Source of the DNA: Xenopus tropicalis
Taxonomy: Eukaryota; Chordata; Amphibia; Anura; Pipidae
NCBI RefSeq assembly: GCF_000004195.4
Contig: NC_030684.2
Location: 105,291,929-105,355,928, forward strand
DNA length: 64,000 nucleotides
Direction of reading: 5' to 3'
Below, in pieces: positions 24,441 to 38,288 of the stretch (position 1 is the first letter of the stretch; every line of letters begins with the position of its first letter). The position numbers and the translations under genes are program-made. The notes beneath the pieces were generated by a model. The model saw nothing but the letters and a program-made list of their open reading frames with translations, had not been told where the DNA came from and did not search any database.

Positions 24441-26329
24441 GTAAGGAGGAACCTCCCCCCAGGTGAATGTGTTTCTCTGGGGTAGTGAGAGAGCTTATTT
24501 TCTTACAGTGCCCCAACTAATGATGTATATAGTATTTGGTAGTGTCTAATGACACAGGTTAATGTGCCAGTTCCAGGGAGTATATAAGAAAAGGGAGTGC
24601 TTTATATTTGTCTTTTGGAGCCCCCTCAGCTTTTAGGGTGGATATGTGTCCAGAGCCTGGGGGCAAGTCACTTCTAGATGCCTAGGGATTTCATAAATGA
24701 TGACTGACTAGTGCAAGACTAGATCCACAGCTGAGTTTCTCTAGGAACATTAGATAGAGAGGACTAGGTAGTTGAGCAGCCAGAAGTGAGAAATAACGGT
24801 AGAAGCGTTTATGTAGTTATTGATACTGAATTATCTTGGCATAGCCTTGCTATGTCTGTTTCATAAAACTTTTTTGTTGTTTGGATACCAATTACACCCA
24901 ACATATTTGTGATGGACACTCTGAGTGTGGTGAGTCCGATTGTAACCCACATTCTTCCTTTAATTTTGCTCAGAAGGAAAATGCGTTCCCATTCTGTTCT
25001 CTTCTACTGTTCCATTACATATTCTCTTCTACTTTCTCATTCTTAGCCCGTTTACTCAGTTTTCTCATTCTGCATCTCTAGAGCCACTCTAGTTGGAGAC
25101 TTGAGTACCCCTGGGATGACTGTTTCTTGCAGCTCTCTTGATATGAATTGCATTATTACCGGTACCTTATTTGAAAATAATTGTTAAGTAACAAAACAGA
25201 AATGTCCTGATATCCCTCTTGCAAGTGCTGAATTTCCGAATTTTATTGGAGATAAATTCAGGTGATACACTGCAGGTTGCTCTTTATGTGCTGTAAAGAT
25301 AAGGCTGACGACAGCTAGGAATCAATGGCCAAGGGGTGAGCTGAAAACAATTATGGTAACATGAGACCCAGGATGTATTGGAAGGAAAGCTATTAACCCA
25401 GGTGAACTGAACCAATTTCAAATACTAAGAAAAATGTAATTTGGTCAGAGAAACACTGATGTTGGGTTGTGTATATCTGCAATATACTACTGCAAACAAA
25501 ACAATAAAAAACCTTATATGAACACACATAGGGTTAGGAAAATAACGTGTATAGATGCACTGGGGAGATAAATACAGCTTTGGTCTCAACAGAAAAGTGG
25601 TATTAAAAAAATACCCACCCAGTACAGTAATAGGAAATTACAGATGTTTTAAAGGTTTCTCTTATCTTGCTATATATAGCTTATGAGACACAACTTCTGT
25701 GGACAAAAATGTGCTCTTTAGAATGAATATGAGAATATGCTACACACAACGTAATCACTTCTTTTACTATTCTTAAACTTTAATTGCATTGTGAATTTTA
25801 TTTGTGGATTGCACATTTTAAAGACCTGCTTGAAGCTGCCATTTATTTTAATGGAAAAATAGCAACTTTTTCATTAACTGGCCATGGATACTGGCCATGG
25901 ATTGTCATTTCAACTAAAAATACTCTATGATGTAAGGTTATTGTGACACCAGGGAACTTCACCAACCCAGTGGAACAAGACTGTACCACTGGTTCTAAGA
26001 ACAAGGACAATTCAAAATGCCTGGCTTGTCTTTATCTACAGTGTTCTGTAATGTAAGAGAATGACAACATATTCCACATTGCTATACACTTGGGAAGGAA
26101 CAAGGCAGCCAGGGTTCTGCTCAGAAGCTTGCAATTAAAGACCCTACTAAAGAGACATATAATATAAAAGGCTTATAAATCCAAAAAACATCTTAGTGAA
26201 GTTTATGAATGCAACTGAACTTTATAAAAATGGACTATTACAGTAGACTACAAATATATACAAAAATGTCTTGGACAAGATAAAGAAACGTAAATCTCTA
26301 TGGAGTTTTCATATTAAGGGCAGTGACGG
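24441..26329. other. No gene seen
   Basis: Unassigned AT-rich DNA between two transposons; no frame has similarity or splice support. Confidence 0.55.
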
Positions 26330-26584
26330 AGATGATACCCTGGTATTTTCTGGCCCCATGGCCAAACGATCAAATTAAAATGGCGGGTATATGGGCTGTC
26401 AGACAATCAACGAGCTGATGCATTTCGACAGGAAAATTGAACCTCCCCAATTGACATCTGGCCAATTTTAGGCCAGATATTGGTCAGGTAGGCCTGTCGG
26501 GGGTACCCATACATGGCAGATAAGCTGCCAAATCAGTCTGAAGGACCCGAATCGGCAGCTGAGATCTGCCTGTGTATGGCCAGG
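26330..26584 (-). mobile_element. MITE, sister copy of the split MITE at 19.5-21.1 kb
   Basis: Read on the minus strand from 26584 it starts ggccatacacaggcagat and passes through cagactgatttggcagctta and tctgccatgtatgggtaccc. This matches both sides of the element split at 19585/20892, with no insertion between them. The far end near 26330 is less well defined. Confidence 0.7.
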
Positions 26585-26633
26585 TAGTTGCTAGGCTATA
26601 GTACCACTCATTTAGCATCAAGCCTTACTGTTA

Positions 26634-26967
26634 GGGCTCTGGCACACGGGGAGATTAGTCGCCCGCGACAAAACTCCCTGTTCGCGGGCGACTAATCTCC
26701 CCGAGTTGCCTTCACCTGCCATCCCACCGGCGAAAAAGTCACCGGTGGGATGGCACACGCGGCGGCGCGATTTTGCGCAAATCGCCAAAGTTGCCTCGCG
26801 AGGCTTTTTCAGCGATTTGCACGAAATTGCGCCGCCGCGTGTGCCATCCCACCGGCGACTTACATTTTCGCCAGTGGGATGGCAGGTGAAGGCAACTCGG
26901 GGAGATTAGTCGCCCGCGAACAGGGAGTTTTGTCGCGGGCGACTAATCTCTCCGTTTGCCAGAGCCC
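26634..26967. mobile_element. Harbinger-like palindromic MITE, well preserved
   Basis: 334 bp flanked by TTA (26631-26633 and 26968-26970). The ends GGGCTCTGGCACACGGGGAG and inverse (tctccgtttgccagagccc) are inverted repeats that run on through gattagtcgcccgcg. The inside is a set of nested inverted repeats (gccatcccaccggcga, gcggcgcgattttgcgc and so on) covering nearly all of the element. A 3-bp TWA target and a GGGC start fit PIF/Harbinger. It is very CpG-rich for this region, so this copy is probably young. Confidence 0.8.
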
Positions 26968-26970
26968 TTA

Positions 26971-28999
26971 GACAACTGTATAAATGTCGTCCCATAGAGA
27001 TAGTATATAATATAGCAAACATGTGCATTCATTAGCATATACTATTCACTGCCATTTAATCATTATAAAAACATTCCTTTTGTGCCAGTCTTTGTTTTGT
27101 TTGTAGCGTGTTTATCTGGTCTCTAACAGCAGATCTGCTAGCTGTTAAATACACAAAGCTCCACCCAAGCTGTCTCAGAAACAAGGAGACTTGTGTTGGG
27201 TAGGACAATACAATATACATTATGTATAAAAAAGCATGAGAATGGTAGAAGAAAGAAATGTTAGAATAAATGCATTGGTTTTTGCTGTACTTTTAAATAA
27301 CATAGGACACAAGTGGTTAGAAAAAATGTATATTTTATGTTGCAACAGTCAAAGCCATGAGATATTACTGGAGAACATAGATCACATTCAGTCAAACATG
27401 CCAAGAAGTTCTTTATGGAACCCTACATTCACTGGAAGCTGAAAGGTACAGTATTTCTCTGAGTAGTGATAACAAACATTGTTTTAAAAGTATTTATAGT
27501 GGCAAAAGCTTATATAAGGCTCTCTGGGATTTATGTATTACATATTGCTGCAGATTTTTTTTAATGATTATACAAAGCAGTCCCTGCCTTAGTGGACCTT
27601 ACACTCCAAGATCCCTATCACATTTGCACACACACTGTGGGCCATTTTATCAGGAGTCAGTTAACCTATTCATACAGTCTTTATGTTTTGGAAGGCAACT
27701 GGACCAACACAGACACTGGCTGAACATTCAAACTCCTTGCAGATAGTGCCCAAGCTGAAATCAAGCTAAGGACCCCAGCACTGCATTGCAGAAGTGCTAC
27801 CCACTGAGCCACCTTGCTGCCCAGCTCTCAGAGTCCTCAGGTTCATTATTTCTGATCTTGATCATGGTTCTTGAGGATTTTAAATTTGTGGTCATCCAGC
27901 TGTTGGGACATGTAGTCCTTAACAGCTGAGGGGTCACGGGTTTGATGTAGTTTCACCAGTTAAATTGGAAATATATCCTTTTTGCAAGTTAAATTTAGAA
28001 TAATTTCTTTAAAATGTTTGATATTTAAACGCATAGGTTAATATATACACAGACCATTCATTTGGGATGGATTGTCTTTGAACAATAATGTCATGAAAAC
28101 AATTTCTTGACCAATGACAGCGCTGTTATAACTGCATTGGTGAAAAACATTATTGCAGCACCCTAGGAGAAGAAGTGCAGGAAGTGCAGGGGTTGCACCG
28201 CAATGGAATCATGTAAATACAAAAATAAAATTGTTCACTTCATAACAGGAAAAATGCAGAATCTTTTGGGTCATAGTTTCAGGGGATGACAACAACTCTA
28301 CAGCAGGGTTCCAATAGCCTCTAGTTTTTCACTATAGCTTCCACTTCTACGCCTGTGCCATAATTACACTTAAATTCCTCTTCAAATGAAAGTGTACTGT
28401 ACCTTGGAAATCTCCAGAAATCCCAAGACAATATTGTGTAACTAAAATCTCTCCTGCAGCCAATTCACATCATATTCCCAATGTTCTTCTGCAGGAGAGT
28501 GTTACTAAGCGTTACTGCTAGTGCGGGTTTCCAGGAGAGCACAGGGGATCAGTTAGTAGCACAACCACGTGTTACCATTCTTTTGGTGCTAATGATATAA
28601 CCCTTTGTGATGTGATGCTGATATTATTAGAACAAGCAACTAACATCACTGGAGCCAGTGTATCACTAACAGAGCAGAAGAAAATAGCAGCTTCTAGTTG
28701 GCTAGTGAGCTTTATACTATATTAAGTATATATTAATTTGCCAAGAAAGGAAAAAGAAAATGTCTCATTTATACAATAAATTCTGCAAGCCTCCCACATA
28801 TAACATATAATGTAAACCCAACATTCATTCCCTTTTCATTATGTTTTCCTTTTTAGTGTAAATGAAAGCTGCCATACTGGAAACACTGAAAATTCTCTTT
28901 AGATGACAACAGCTGTAGCACCATGTATTTATAACCACTACGGTTACTGATCTGGCTTCTACAGACAATGCATGAAACGGACAGCATATTAGCTGCTAT
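26971..28999. other. No gene seen outside the SINE
   Basis: Around the minus-strand SINE (27560-27818) the DNA is unassigned. gtgcaggaagtgcagggg near 28173 is a short local repeat. Confidence 0.5.
27560..27818 (-). mobile_element. tRNA-derived SINE
   Basis: On the minus strand the head reads ggtggctcagtgggtagcac, then gcttgatttc, then gggcactatctgcaaggagt. The 3' part reads gatcttggagtgtaaggtcc and aggcagggactg. This is the longest of the three copies. Confidence 0.75.
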
Positions 29000-29003
29000 T
29001 TAA

Positions 29004-29560
29004 AGGGGAACTCCACCCAAACGCAACTTAAGCTTTTTGAAAAGCAAACATGATTTCAAGCAACTTTGCAATATACATCAGTTAAAAAATATGCAGCCTC
29101 TACATGATTTATAATATGGTTTCAAACAGTTACCTAAGCCTGGCCCCCTGTTCTCCGGCTCATCTGGCTGACTACATTGAGACTTAAAAAAAATGTAACA
29201 GTCGTTGACTGTCCTCAGCCTGCCTTCAGCGTGCATCCTTAAAATCCCACAATCCCCTGCGCCTGTGATGTCAGTAAGGAAAGGGACACCACAGAGCAAT
29301 GCATTGTAGGTTATGTAGTTCCTGCATGCTGTCTGTAAGCTGTGAAGTCGTTATAATTTGTAAAATCAATGTTTTAGTCCCTCCTCCCCTGCCAGAATTT
29401 TATATAATGCAGAAAAAGTAGAACTGTTTTGCAGCTGGATCTCAGTATATAAAAATGGTATTTTTCATACTGTCTGATGGAACAGATTACAGTTTAGTAG
29501 GGGTTTCTGTGTTTTGTGGGGCTTTTTAACAAATTTTGGTTTGGAAGATGAAGTTCCCCT
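29004..29560. mobile_element. T2-like MITE
   Basis: Starts after TTAA (29000-29003) with AGGGGAACTCCACCC and ends gaagttcccct. The right TTAA is mutated. About 557 bp with no coding sequence. Confidence 0.65.
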
Positions 29561-31057
29561 TTTGGGCCCTTTCACTGGGCTGTGTGGGCTGTTGTAACTG
29601 ATTTTTCTTTTTTGTATCTACTAATTTTCTAGGCTAGAACCAATCCATAGCCACTCCCCAGTAAAATAGATCTCTATGTTTTTTCCCCAGGTCAGTGCTC
29701 CTGTTTGGAGAAAACTGCATCGGTCTGTGAAAAAAAACTGTATCAGATCTGTGCCAGCATTTTACTTGCCATCCCAGGTGTCCATTGCGACTATTCCTGT
29801 TTGCACTTGTGCAGTCGAGTAAAAATGTGTGATCTACACCACTGTGTGTGTACAGAACGCCAAGCGCCAAAGAGATAATGATCACCAGTAGATGCTGGAG
29901 CAGCACTTAAGTAGCTTTTGCATGGGCTGGTGCAGTTTTCCCCAAACAGGAGCCCCAATCCTAGGACAAACTACGATCTATTTACTGGGGGGAGCCAAAC
30001 ATTTTTGCACCCCCCAGTAAAATAGACTTTACACATTTACACTTTAGGGCAATGACACACATGGAGAATAGTCACCCAAGATAAATCTTCGTTACAGTGG
30101 GCGACTAATCTCCCAGCAATGCCATCCCACTGGCAAGAATGTAAATCGCTGGTGTGATGGCATTCCCCAAAGTCGCCCAAAATTTCCTTGAGAGGCAACT
30201 TCGAGCGACTTTGGGAAACCAAAGCCACACATATGCCATCCCACCTGCGATTTCCATTTTTGCCAGCGAGATGGCATATCAAGGAGATTAGTCGTCCGCT
30301 GTAACAAAGAGTTATCATGGGTAACTAATCTCCACTTGTGTCACTGCCCTTAAGGAAAGCCAGAGAAAATAATTTGCCCTCAAAATGCTTAGGAGATGTA
30401 GTTATACTCTATCTCGGTAAATTCTGGGTATAATTCATAGCACTTCCAGTGCTAGACCAAGATATATTAAAATAAGAGCACTATTTGTCACTATATACAC
30501 TAAGATCCTTTAAATTATTAAGTAAGGAAATCCAAAATAAGATACAGACTCAATGGAAAGCTGATAGAGATGATCACAAATAGATATCGCTGTGGCGTTG
30601 TAACAAAGAGAGGTTGTGTTGTTGTAACAAAGTTATTGACTAGCACCGGTGTTTATGGGATTTTACCTACTGGATTGTCATGTTATGAACTGAGGTGTGA
30701 GATTGTCCTTGTACATTATAGCCATGACCAAAGTAATCCCATTTGGGCCTTTTCATAATCTCCTCCATTAACTTCTGTTGCAGGCAGACGGGATGTGCCA
30801 ATTACATGCTGCAAGTTTAGTCCAGTTGTGCCAGCAGAATCGCATGTAGTACCACGTCGAGAATTTCCGTATTCTCATTTCAACAGATACTAAATGTCAT
30901 TTCTCAGTGCCAGTATGTGTGCTTACTGTATACACAGTTTTCCTTGCAAGTCGTCATTCCAAATGCACTCTCATACAAATGTATTCACTTTCTCCAGGCA
31001 GGTACTGTTGGAATGACTGCTCAGAAGAAAGACTGTATCTCAGTGCTTGCACCTGGC
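29561..31057. other. No gene seen outside the Harbinger-like MITE
   Basis: Flanks of the element at 30047-30349 are unassigned. cccccagtaaaatagac (30010-30026) repeats cccagtaaaatagatct (29657), a short dispersed pair. Confidence 0.45.
30047..30349. mobile_element. Harbinger-like palindromic MITE, older copy
   Basis: 303 bp between TTA duplications (30044-30046 and 30350-30352), with inverted ends GGGCAATGACACAC and GTGTCACTGCCC. Internal motifs gactaatctcc and gccatccca are shared with the element at 26.6 kb, but with many substitutions. Confidence 0.75.
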
Positions 31058-31061
31058 TTAA

Positions 31062-31522
31062 AGGGGTAGTTCACCTTTAAGTAAACTTTTAGTATGTACT
31101 ATAATGTCCCATTCCTAGCAACTTTGCAATTGGTTTTTATGATTTATTTGGTATAGTTTTTGAAATATTTACCTTACTCTTCTGCCTCTTTTTCAGCTTT
31201 CAAATTGGGCTCACTGACCCCAGCAGCCAAAAGACGATTGCTCTGTGAGGCTACGATTTTATTGTTAATGTCGCTATTTATTACTTATCTTTCTTTTAAG
31301 AACCTTTTCGATTTGTATTCCCAACTCTTGTTTAAATCATTGCTTTGATGCTAGGGTAAACTGCACCCTAGCAACTAGATAACTGCTTAAATACCAAACT
31401 GAAGAGCTGCTGACCAAAAAACAAAATAACTGAAAAAGCGTAAAAATTAAAATATGAAGACCATTTGCAAATATCAATGTCTACATCATACTAAATGTTA
31501 CTTTTAAAGGTAAACTACCCCT
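31062..31522. mobile_element. T2/Kolobok-like MITE
   Basis: 461 bp between TTAA sites (31058-31061 and 31523-31526). Ends AGGGGTAGTTCACCTTTAAG and inverse (taaaggtaaactacccct) are inverted repeats, with the TTAA-AGGRR start of the Xenopus T2 MITE family. Internal gctcactgaccccagcag and ctagggtaaactgcacccta motifs recur in related copies at 46.4, 51.3 and 63.5 kb. Confidence 0.85.
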
Positions 31523-31609
31523 TTAATGGGAATCCCCACTGGTAAAACTGATTACCTTTGCAATCGCATGAAATTGCCTGAAAGGTCATCTTCATGCAAT
31601 TATGACTGG

Positions 31610-31670
31610 GGCTACATAGTAACATAGTAAGTTGGGTTGAAAAAAGACATACGTCCATCAAGTTCAAACA
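31610..31670 (-). mobile_element. CR1 3'-end fragment
   Basis: Reverse complement reads ttgaacttgatggacgtatg, then a T run, caacccaactta and catagt/atgtta tail repeats. This is the same 3' terminal motif as the LINE at 55.8 kb. Only the last 60 bp or so are present, which is an extreme 5' truncation. Confidence 0.8.
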
Positions 31671-31682
31671 TTCCTTAGGTTA

Positions 31683-31997
31683 AGGACCCACAAAGCGAAT
31701 TAGTTGCCCCGATAGCTACCATGGGCGACTAACCACTCCAAAACGCCTTTCTACCAACAGCAATAGGAGTTGCTGGTGGAAAGGCTGACATATCGCTTTG
31801 GCTTTTTGAAGTCACAAGAAGTTTCCTCCTGCAGGCAACTTTGCACGACTTTGGAAAGCCGAATCGACGCATCAGCCTTTCCACCAGTGATTCCTATTGA
31901 TACCGGTGGTTACCAGTTTCTAAGGCATTTCAGAGCAGTTAGTCACAAGCACCAGCAGCAATCTATTGCGGCTGACTAATGTGCTCCTTGGGTCCTT
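31683..31997. mobile_element. Harbinger-like palindromic MITE, diverged
   Basis: Inverted ends aaggacccacaaagcg and ttgggtcctt, with inner inverted motifs gcctttctaccaacagcaat and ggtggaaaggctga. Same architecture as the two elements at 26.6 and 30.0 kb, but target duplication no longer clear. It lies directly next to a CR1 tail fragment. Confidence 0.6.
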
Positions 31998-32792
31998 TGA
32001 CTATAGGAACATCCACAATCATCTTCATATTTACCTTCTAAGAGGTCAGTTTATCTTGATACCCAGGGTGCTCATGAACATACCCAAACTGAAAAAAGTC
32101 AATTTGGCACTCTCAAGCTTGTTTCAAAACCAAATTGGAATGAAACAATCAGTAAAAAAATCCCCAGAGCAATCCAACTGGAGTTTAGAAGGAATTCCCA
32201 CCAGGGCAGAAATGGAAATCTGGTGGGGGGAGTTTTGCATCCACCCTCAACAATTTTTAGAGTGTTTTTGAAAGAGTGAATATAGGTCTATGCATATTGA
32301 GCTAAGTTTGGATGCTATCATGTGCTTGAGTCATGTACCAGATAAAAGCACATATTATTTAATGTTTCTCCTACAAAGGGTGTCTGTCTTGCTGAACCAT
32401 TCACACATTCACATATGACAAACAAGGATCAATTCTCCTGCTCCACACAAAAAAGCCTGGAAAGATGGCATTCTATATGAAAGCAGATATGACAGACTAG
32501 GTTAAATGAACCTTGGTGGTATTGAAAGTCCCATTAAATACAGTTTGATTATGTTCTAATATCTGCTTGTCTGTGTACATTTTAATTGTGTTTGCTGTAT
32601 CTCTGGTGTGTATGGGTCCATGTACATATGGTTCTGATAAATGGGATTTGCATATGTACAAATCAGCATCAGCACAAATGAAAACTATTTTTGTTCAAGG
32701 TTAACCAAGTTTTGTATAAAATAATCAACAGCAGCAGGATCTGCCGTTTTGAGGGCAGATTTGTATAGTAGGAGTAGCAGATTTGTGGATCT
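31998..32792. other. No gene seen downstream of TMEM151
   Basis: AT-rich DNA beyond the putative polyadenylation signals. A plus-strand frame of 101 codons ending near 32271 has no recognisable similarity. Confidence 0.5.
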
Positions 32793-32815
32793 TTTATTGT
32801 CAAAGCTACTTTATT
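32793..32815 (-). terminator. Candidate polyadenylation signals of the TMEM151 gene
   Basis: Two AATAAA hexamers on the minus strand (32815-32810 and 32798-32793) lie about 220-240 nt past the TGA stop at 33035-33033. They fit a short 3' UTR, but other AATAAA sites occur in this AT-rich DNA, so which is used is not shown by the sequence. Confidence 0.4.
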
Positions 32816-33032
32816 CCTGGTCCAGAGACCACAGTATGTTATAGCACAGAGGTGTATATTGCTGTAACACTGCCACATCTCAGAATACTAAGGTATGTAA
32901 CTTCATGTATAATGGTCATTAATTAAGCTATATGTGTAATAAGCAGATTGTAAGAAATTGTTCTATTGCACTACTACAGTTCAAGTTAGTGTTGCTAAGA
33001 ATGACTGTACCACTTGACCTTACAAAAGCCTA

Positions 33033-34466
<1,434 letters not shown>

Positions 34467-34899
34467 CTATAGGAAGACAGAAGAAAAGTCAAATAAGAAA
34501 ATGAATGGTCAAAACAGTTCATTAAATGGGTTTCTGTTTGCAAGTGACATAACTGCCAAATATATCTATGCAGCAAAGTGATCCATAAGTAGGGCACGTG
34601 TTTTTAAAATCCATCTCCATAAATCTGAATTTGACTCTAGTTGCTAGGAGAATGCATGGCCGAAACATCATTTTCATTTTTACACTTGTGTGTGGGACGT
34701 GGCAGGGAACCATGTAGGAAAGGCTGGCATAATTGGATTGGGTTCACCAATCCCAATGCTCTAAGGCTGGGTGAATTCATTGGGTAATTATTGATGTCAT
34801 TGCAGCTATCCTAAAGGCTGAATGAATTAAATACACTGCAACCCACAAGCCATTTCATGTTTGTAAGGGCATGGTCCCTCTCGCAAAGGAGAAGTCTAG

Positions 34900-35211
34900 T
34901 TGGGTCGTTATTTTTAAAGTGATATGTTACGTGGGTTTGGTTTTAATGGTTGAAAAAAGTGAAGTTTTAACAGATACCTCATATCACCTAATACTGTGAG
35001 TTATGTCCTAAACTCGTTTAATAATTAGAGGCAATCAAAGGGTGGCATACATCAGCCAATGAATCACTAAAAACTTGTTAACTCCCACTTTTCTTCCTGT
35101 TACGGTTAGAACCTCACTCCTGCCAGGTGATCTCTGAGCAAGCACGTAGAACATCTCAGCACAAAATGGTGGCTAAGTGAAAAAAGATTTAAAAATTGAA
35201 TACATAAAATT

Positions 35212-35215
<4 letters not shown>
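34900..35215. mobile_element. Partial T2-like MITE
   Basis: Contains ttcttcctgttacggttaga, gtgatctctgagcaagcac and acaaaatggtggcta, shared with the complete element at 42.2-42.7 kb. Ends are not recognisable, and the copy runs into a (TA)n tract. Confidence 0.5.

Positions 35216-35263
<48 letters not shown>
35213..35263. repeat. (TA)n microsatellite
   Basis: About 24 uninterrupted TA units, inside the TMEM151 intron. Confidence 0.95.
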
Positions 35264-35266
<3 letters not shown>

Positions 35267-35469
35267 ATCTTCTTTGATATGTCATATATTAATATTCAAA
35301 TAAAAGTATTAAATTATTTCTTAGTTAAGGTTTCTTTCATAACATGCAAATGCCCTTTAGCTCATCAGCTCAGTGGCAGATGGTGTGAAATGGCATTGAG
35401 ATTAACAGAGGAACTGTTCAGGAATAGGATGGAACTACAAGGATTAGATATCTAGTAGAAGTAAATCAA

Positions 35470-35910
35470 AAGCAACTGGACTTGTTGAGTAATCACTAAA
35501 GACATTTCACTTCTCATCCAAGTAGCTTCTTCAGTTCAGCTTCAGCTCGCCAGTACTAGTGTGGTGCACCTATTGGCCAACTGTACATTTCAGCTCAAGG
35601 GAACCCTCTACTTTACACATATCTTGACCAATCAGTAAGTGGGGGCAGCATGGGAATTCATGCCTTAAAAAGCATGTGGTACAGTAGGCATAGGATCAGT
35701 TTTGAGAGCTGTCAACCAACCCCATGTCATGAGGGAGATAATGATCCCACTCATGGCCTTTTTAGACCTAATTTCATGTTATCATTTAATGCGAAGATGA
35801 ATTCAGGCCTATAAAAAACAGGACTGGATTATTATCTCCCTCATGACATTGGGTTGGTTGACAGCTCTGTATAAGAAACTGATCTTATACCTAATGTACC
35901 ACATGCTTTT
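35470..35910. repeat. Dispersed repeat with hammerhead-like core and inverted arms
   Basis: On the minus strand 35534-35505 reads CTGAAGA, then agct, ACTT-ggatgag-AAGT, then GAAA. These are the two conserved hammerhead-ribozyme core strings around a short hairpin. To its right an inverted pair, 35670-35740 (gtcaaccaaccccatgtcat) and 35828-35907 (atgacattgggttggttgac), forms a long stem. The motif occurs in retroelement-derived repeats of fishes and frogs as I recall; activity is unproven. Confidence 0.5.
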
Positions 35911-37230
35911 TAAGGCAGTGTAAGTGAATTTCCATGCTGCCCCCTACCTTATTGTACATATTTGTGTGCAATTTACTAATAGATGCAAAACTTTACAGCT
36001 TTGGTATTTGAACTGTTCATTGAAGACGAGTTTGAAGGCAGATATATATCCCCTAGGTTCATATCTTACTCGTCATGTACAGTGGTGCTGAGTGGGTTAA
36101 TTCCCCTAGAAATTCCCCTAGGAAGACTTGCCTGTTCATCTCATTCTGCTCACAGGTAACTGGTACAAACTTTCGAGCCTGATTGCTGCAATGCAATAAC
36201 ATTTATTGGAAATATTGATGCATTCTGGGTAAAAAATTTGCAAATGTGATTTTTTTTTTTGTTGCACTCCATTAATAAGTGACCGCCCTACAGTCTTTGG
36301 TGACAGAAATACAAGCACTGCATGCATTCAAATAAATAAAAACTGCAATCTTGCAATAAGCAACATAGCTGAGTTGGCTACACAGTCTATGTGAATAATG
36401 TAAGGCAAGTCCATTTAGCTGTTACCATTAAATAAATACAGCAGTAATGAAAATGAATGATAGTCTGATCTTTATGGTATTCAATGACTGATAATAGACT
36501 CAATATTCATTATCTTCCCTTCAGCAAAACAAACAAATAACTGGAGGCTTAGGAAATGCTATTTTACTATTAACATGAGCACATATCTAAATGCAAACAT
36601 AATTGCTTAAAGTGTAATAGCTTATCTCTGGAAATAATCAATAGTGTTACTGATATAACCTAAGACTAAAATATTTTGTGTACCAGTAGGGTTAATCCAA
36701 ACTAGAGCTGAGTCTGTGTAAAATTGGGATGGGGAGCAGATTCCCTTTCCATTATTATCTGGCAGTTCTGTAACTGGTGAGGGTATACAGGTTTACATAG
36801 TCTTTTTTAAATCCATTTGCCGAAGGGGTGGGTGGTGCTTAAGAGTTTGAAGTGGCGGTAATCCTCAATAGGACAGACCATGTTATAGACATTCTATACA
36901 TACACCATAACTTAGCTTTGTACGATATTCAGTGTGTGTATGGGGGGACGACAAGGCAGCTGATGTCAACAGAGGCTGTGGATATCAGTCATCATGTCGA
37001 TCGGGAGGGATTGACTGATTAGGCGTGAGCAAAGGCATGTAGAATTCTCTTGTTTCTACCTGAATATCTGACAATTCAGCTACGAACATTAGTAAAGGGT
37101 AAAAACAATCTTTCCTGTGACCAATGGTCACAGTGACTGTAGAGACCACCTGAAGTTCCAGTGAGAAGACCAGAAGGATTAGTATCCTGGGTGTCACTAG
37201 GAGAGTAGGGAATGAGATATATAGACTTAA

Positions 37231-37636
37231 GCCGGCCATACACATACCGATAAAATCTTATAAAACCTAGTTTTGTGTGATTTTTGGACTGTGTGTGGGC
37301 TCCGAATTATCATCCCAATTTTCAACCATAGTGTTTGGTCATTTAGTCAATTGGATTAGAATCTTTCGGTCGGCTAACAAAAAAATCTGTGCATGTATTG
37401 TGTATCGTGCGATATCCTTGGGGGACCTACAATGGAAGTCACTTTCGTACGATTGGTGTCTGCCAACTATTTCATGTTCAGAACATACTCCAATTTGTAT
37501 TTTAAGGGCTTCATCCTACAATTTCTTGAATGTTATTCTATAATTTTTTGAATGTTACAAATCATTGCATTTAAATGTATGACCAATATCTGAACGTTCG
37601 ACAGAAGAAAACTAAAATCTGAACATGTATGGCCAC
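37231..37636. mobile_element. MITE with ggccatacac ends
   Basis: Starts after TTAA with gccggccatacacatacc and ends catgtatggccacctt. These are inverted, and resemble the ends of the split MITE at 19.5 kb. The right TTAA has decayed. Intronic in TMEM151. Confidence 0.7.
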
Positions 37637-38288
37637 CTTTCGAGATAAAGAGACATCCCACAGAGATTCAACATGGGGATCCTAGTATTCAGGGATTGCA
37701 CAAAAAAGCAGACCAGGAGGGGCTGCTGTAAGATGCCTTAGGCAGTCACTATTTAGTGGGCTGGTGGGGTCTATATTGAATCCCAGTTAAGACCTGCAAA
37801 AAAGGGCAAGTTGTACTCACCACTAAATTTTAAACCATGAGATGGGGTTGCAATGAGGCTGTGACCACAATTCATGCAGACAGACAAGAGGTCCTCTGCA
37901 CTTACCTATTATCAATATATAGAGAAGATTAAAATATTTTGTGCATTAAGCTACTAAAAAATAGGTATTGTTTGTCTATATTTTGCAATATATTCAAGAT
38001 GTCCAAATATGTCTGGCCAGTCCTACACTCACTTTCATCTGATTCATAACAATTCTACCGCTTTATTATACATTTTTTTTTACAGAGACTAAGTTTTACC
38101 TGCAACTTGCTTGCTTTCTGTTGGCTTTGAGTGAGTACTATGCACTGGTAATTAGAATCCCGCCTAAGCAATACAATTAAACTTGCAAGTAACTTCCAGT
38201 TATACTGTACCATCTTCAAGTATTCTCCAATTCTCTCTATGCTAATAAAATACAGAGGTATCCAAAATATTTACGTGTTAAAAGCTAT

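Noticed and set aside
27560..27818. A tRNA gene
   Set aside because: A- and B-box-like sequences are present, but the body and tail match a SINE shared with two other sites and no cloverleaf can be drawn.
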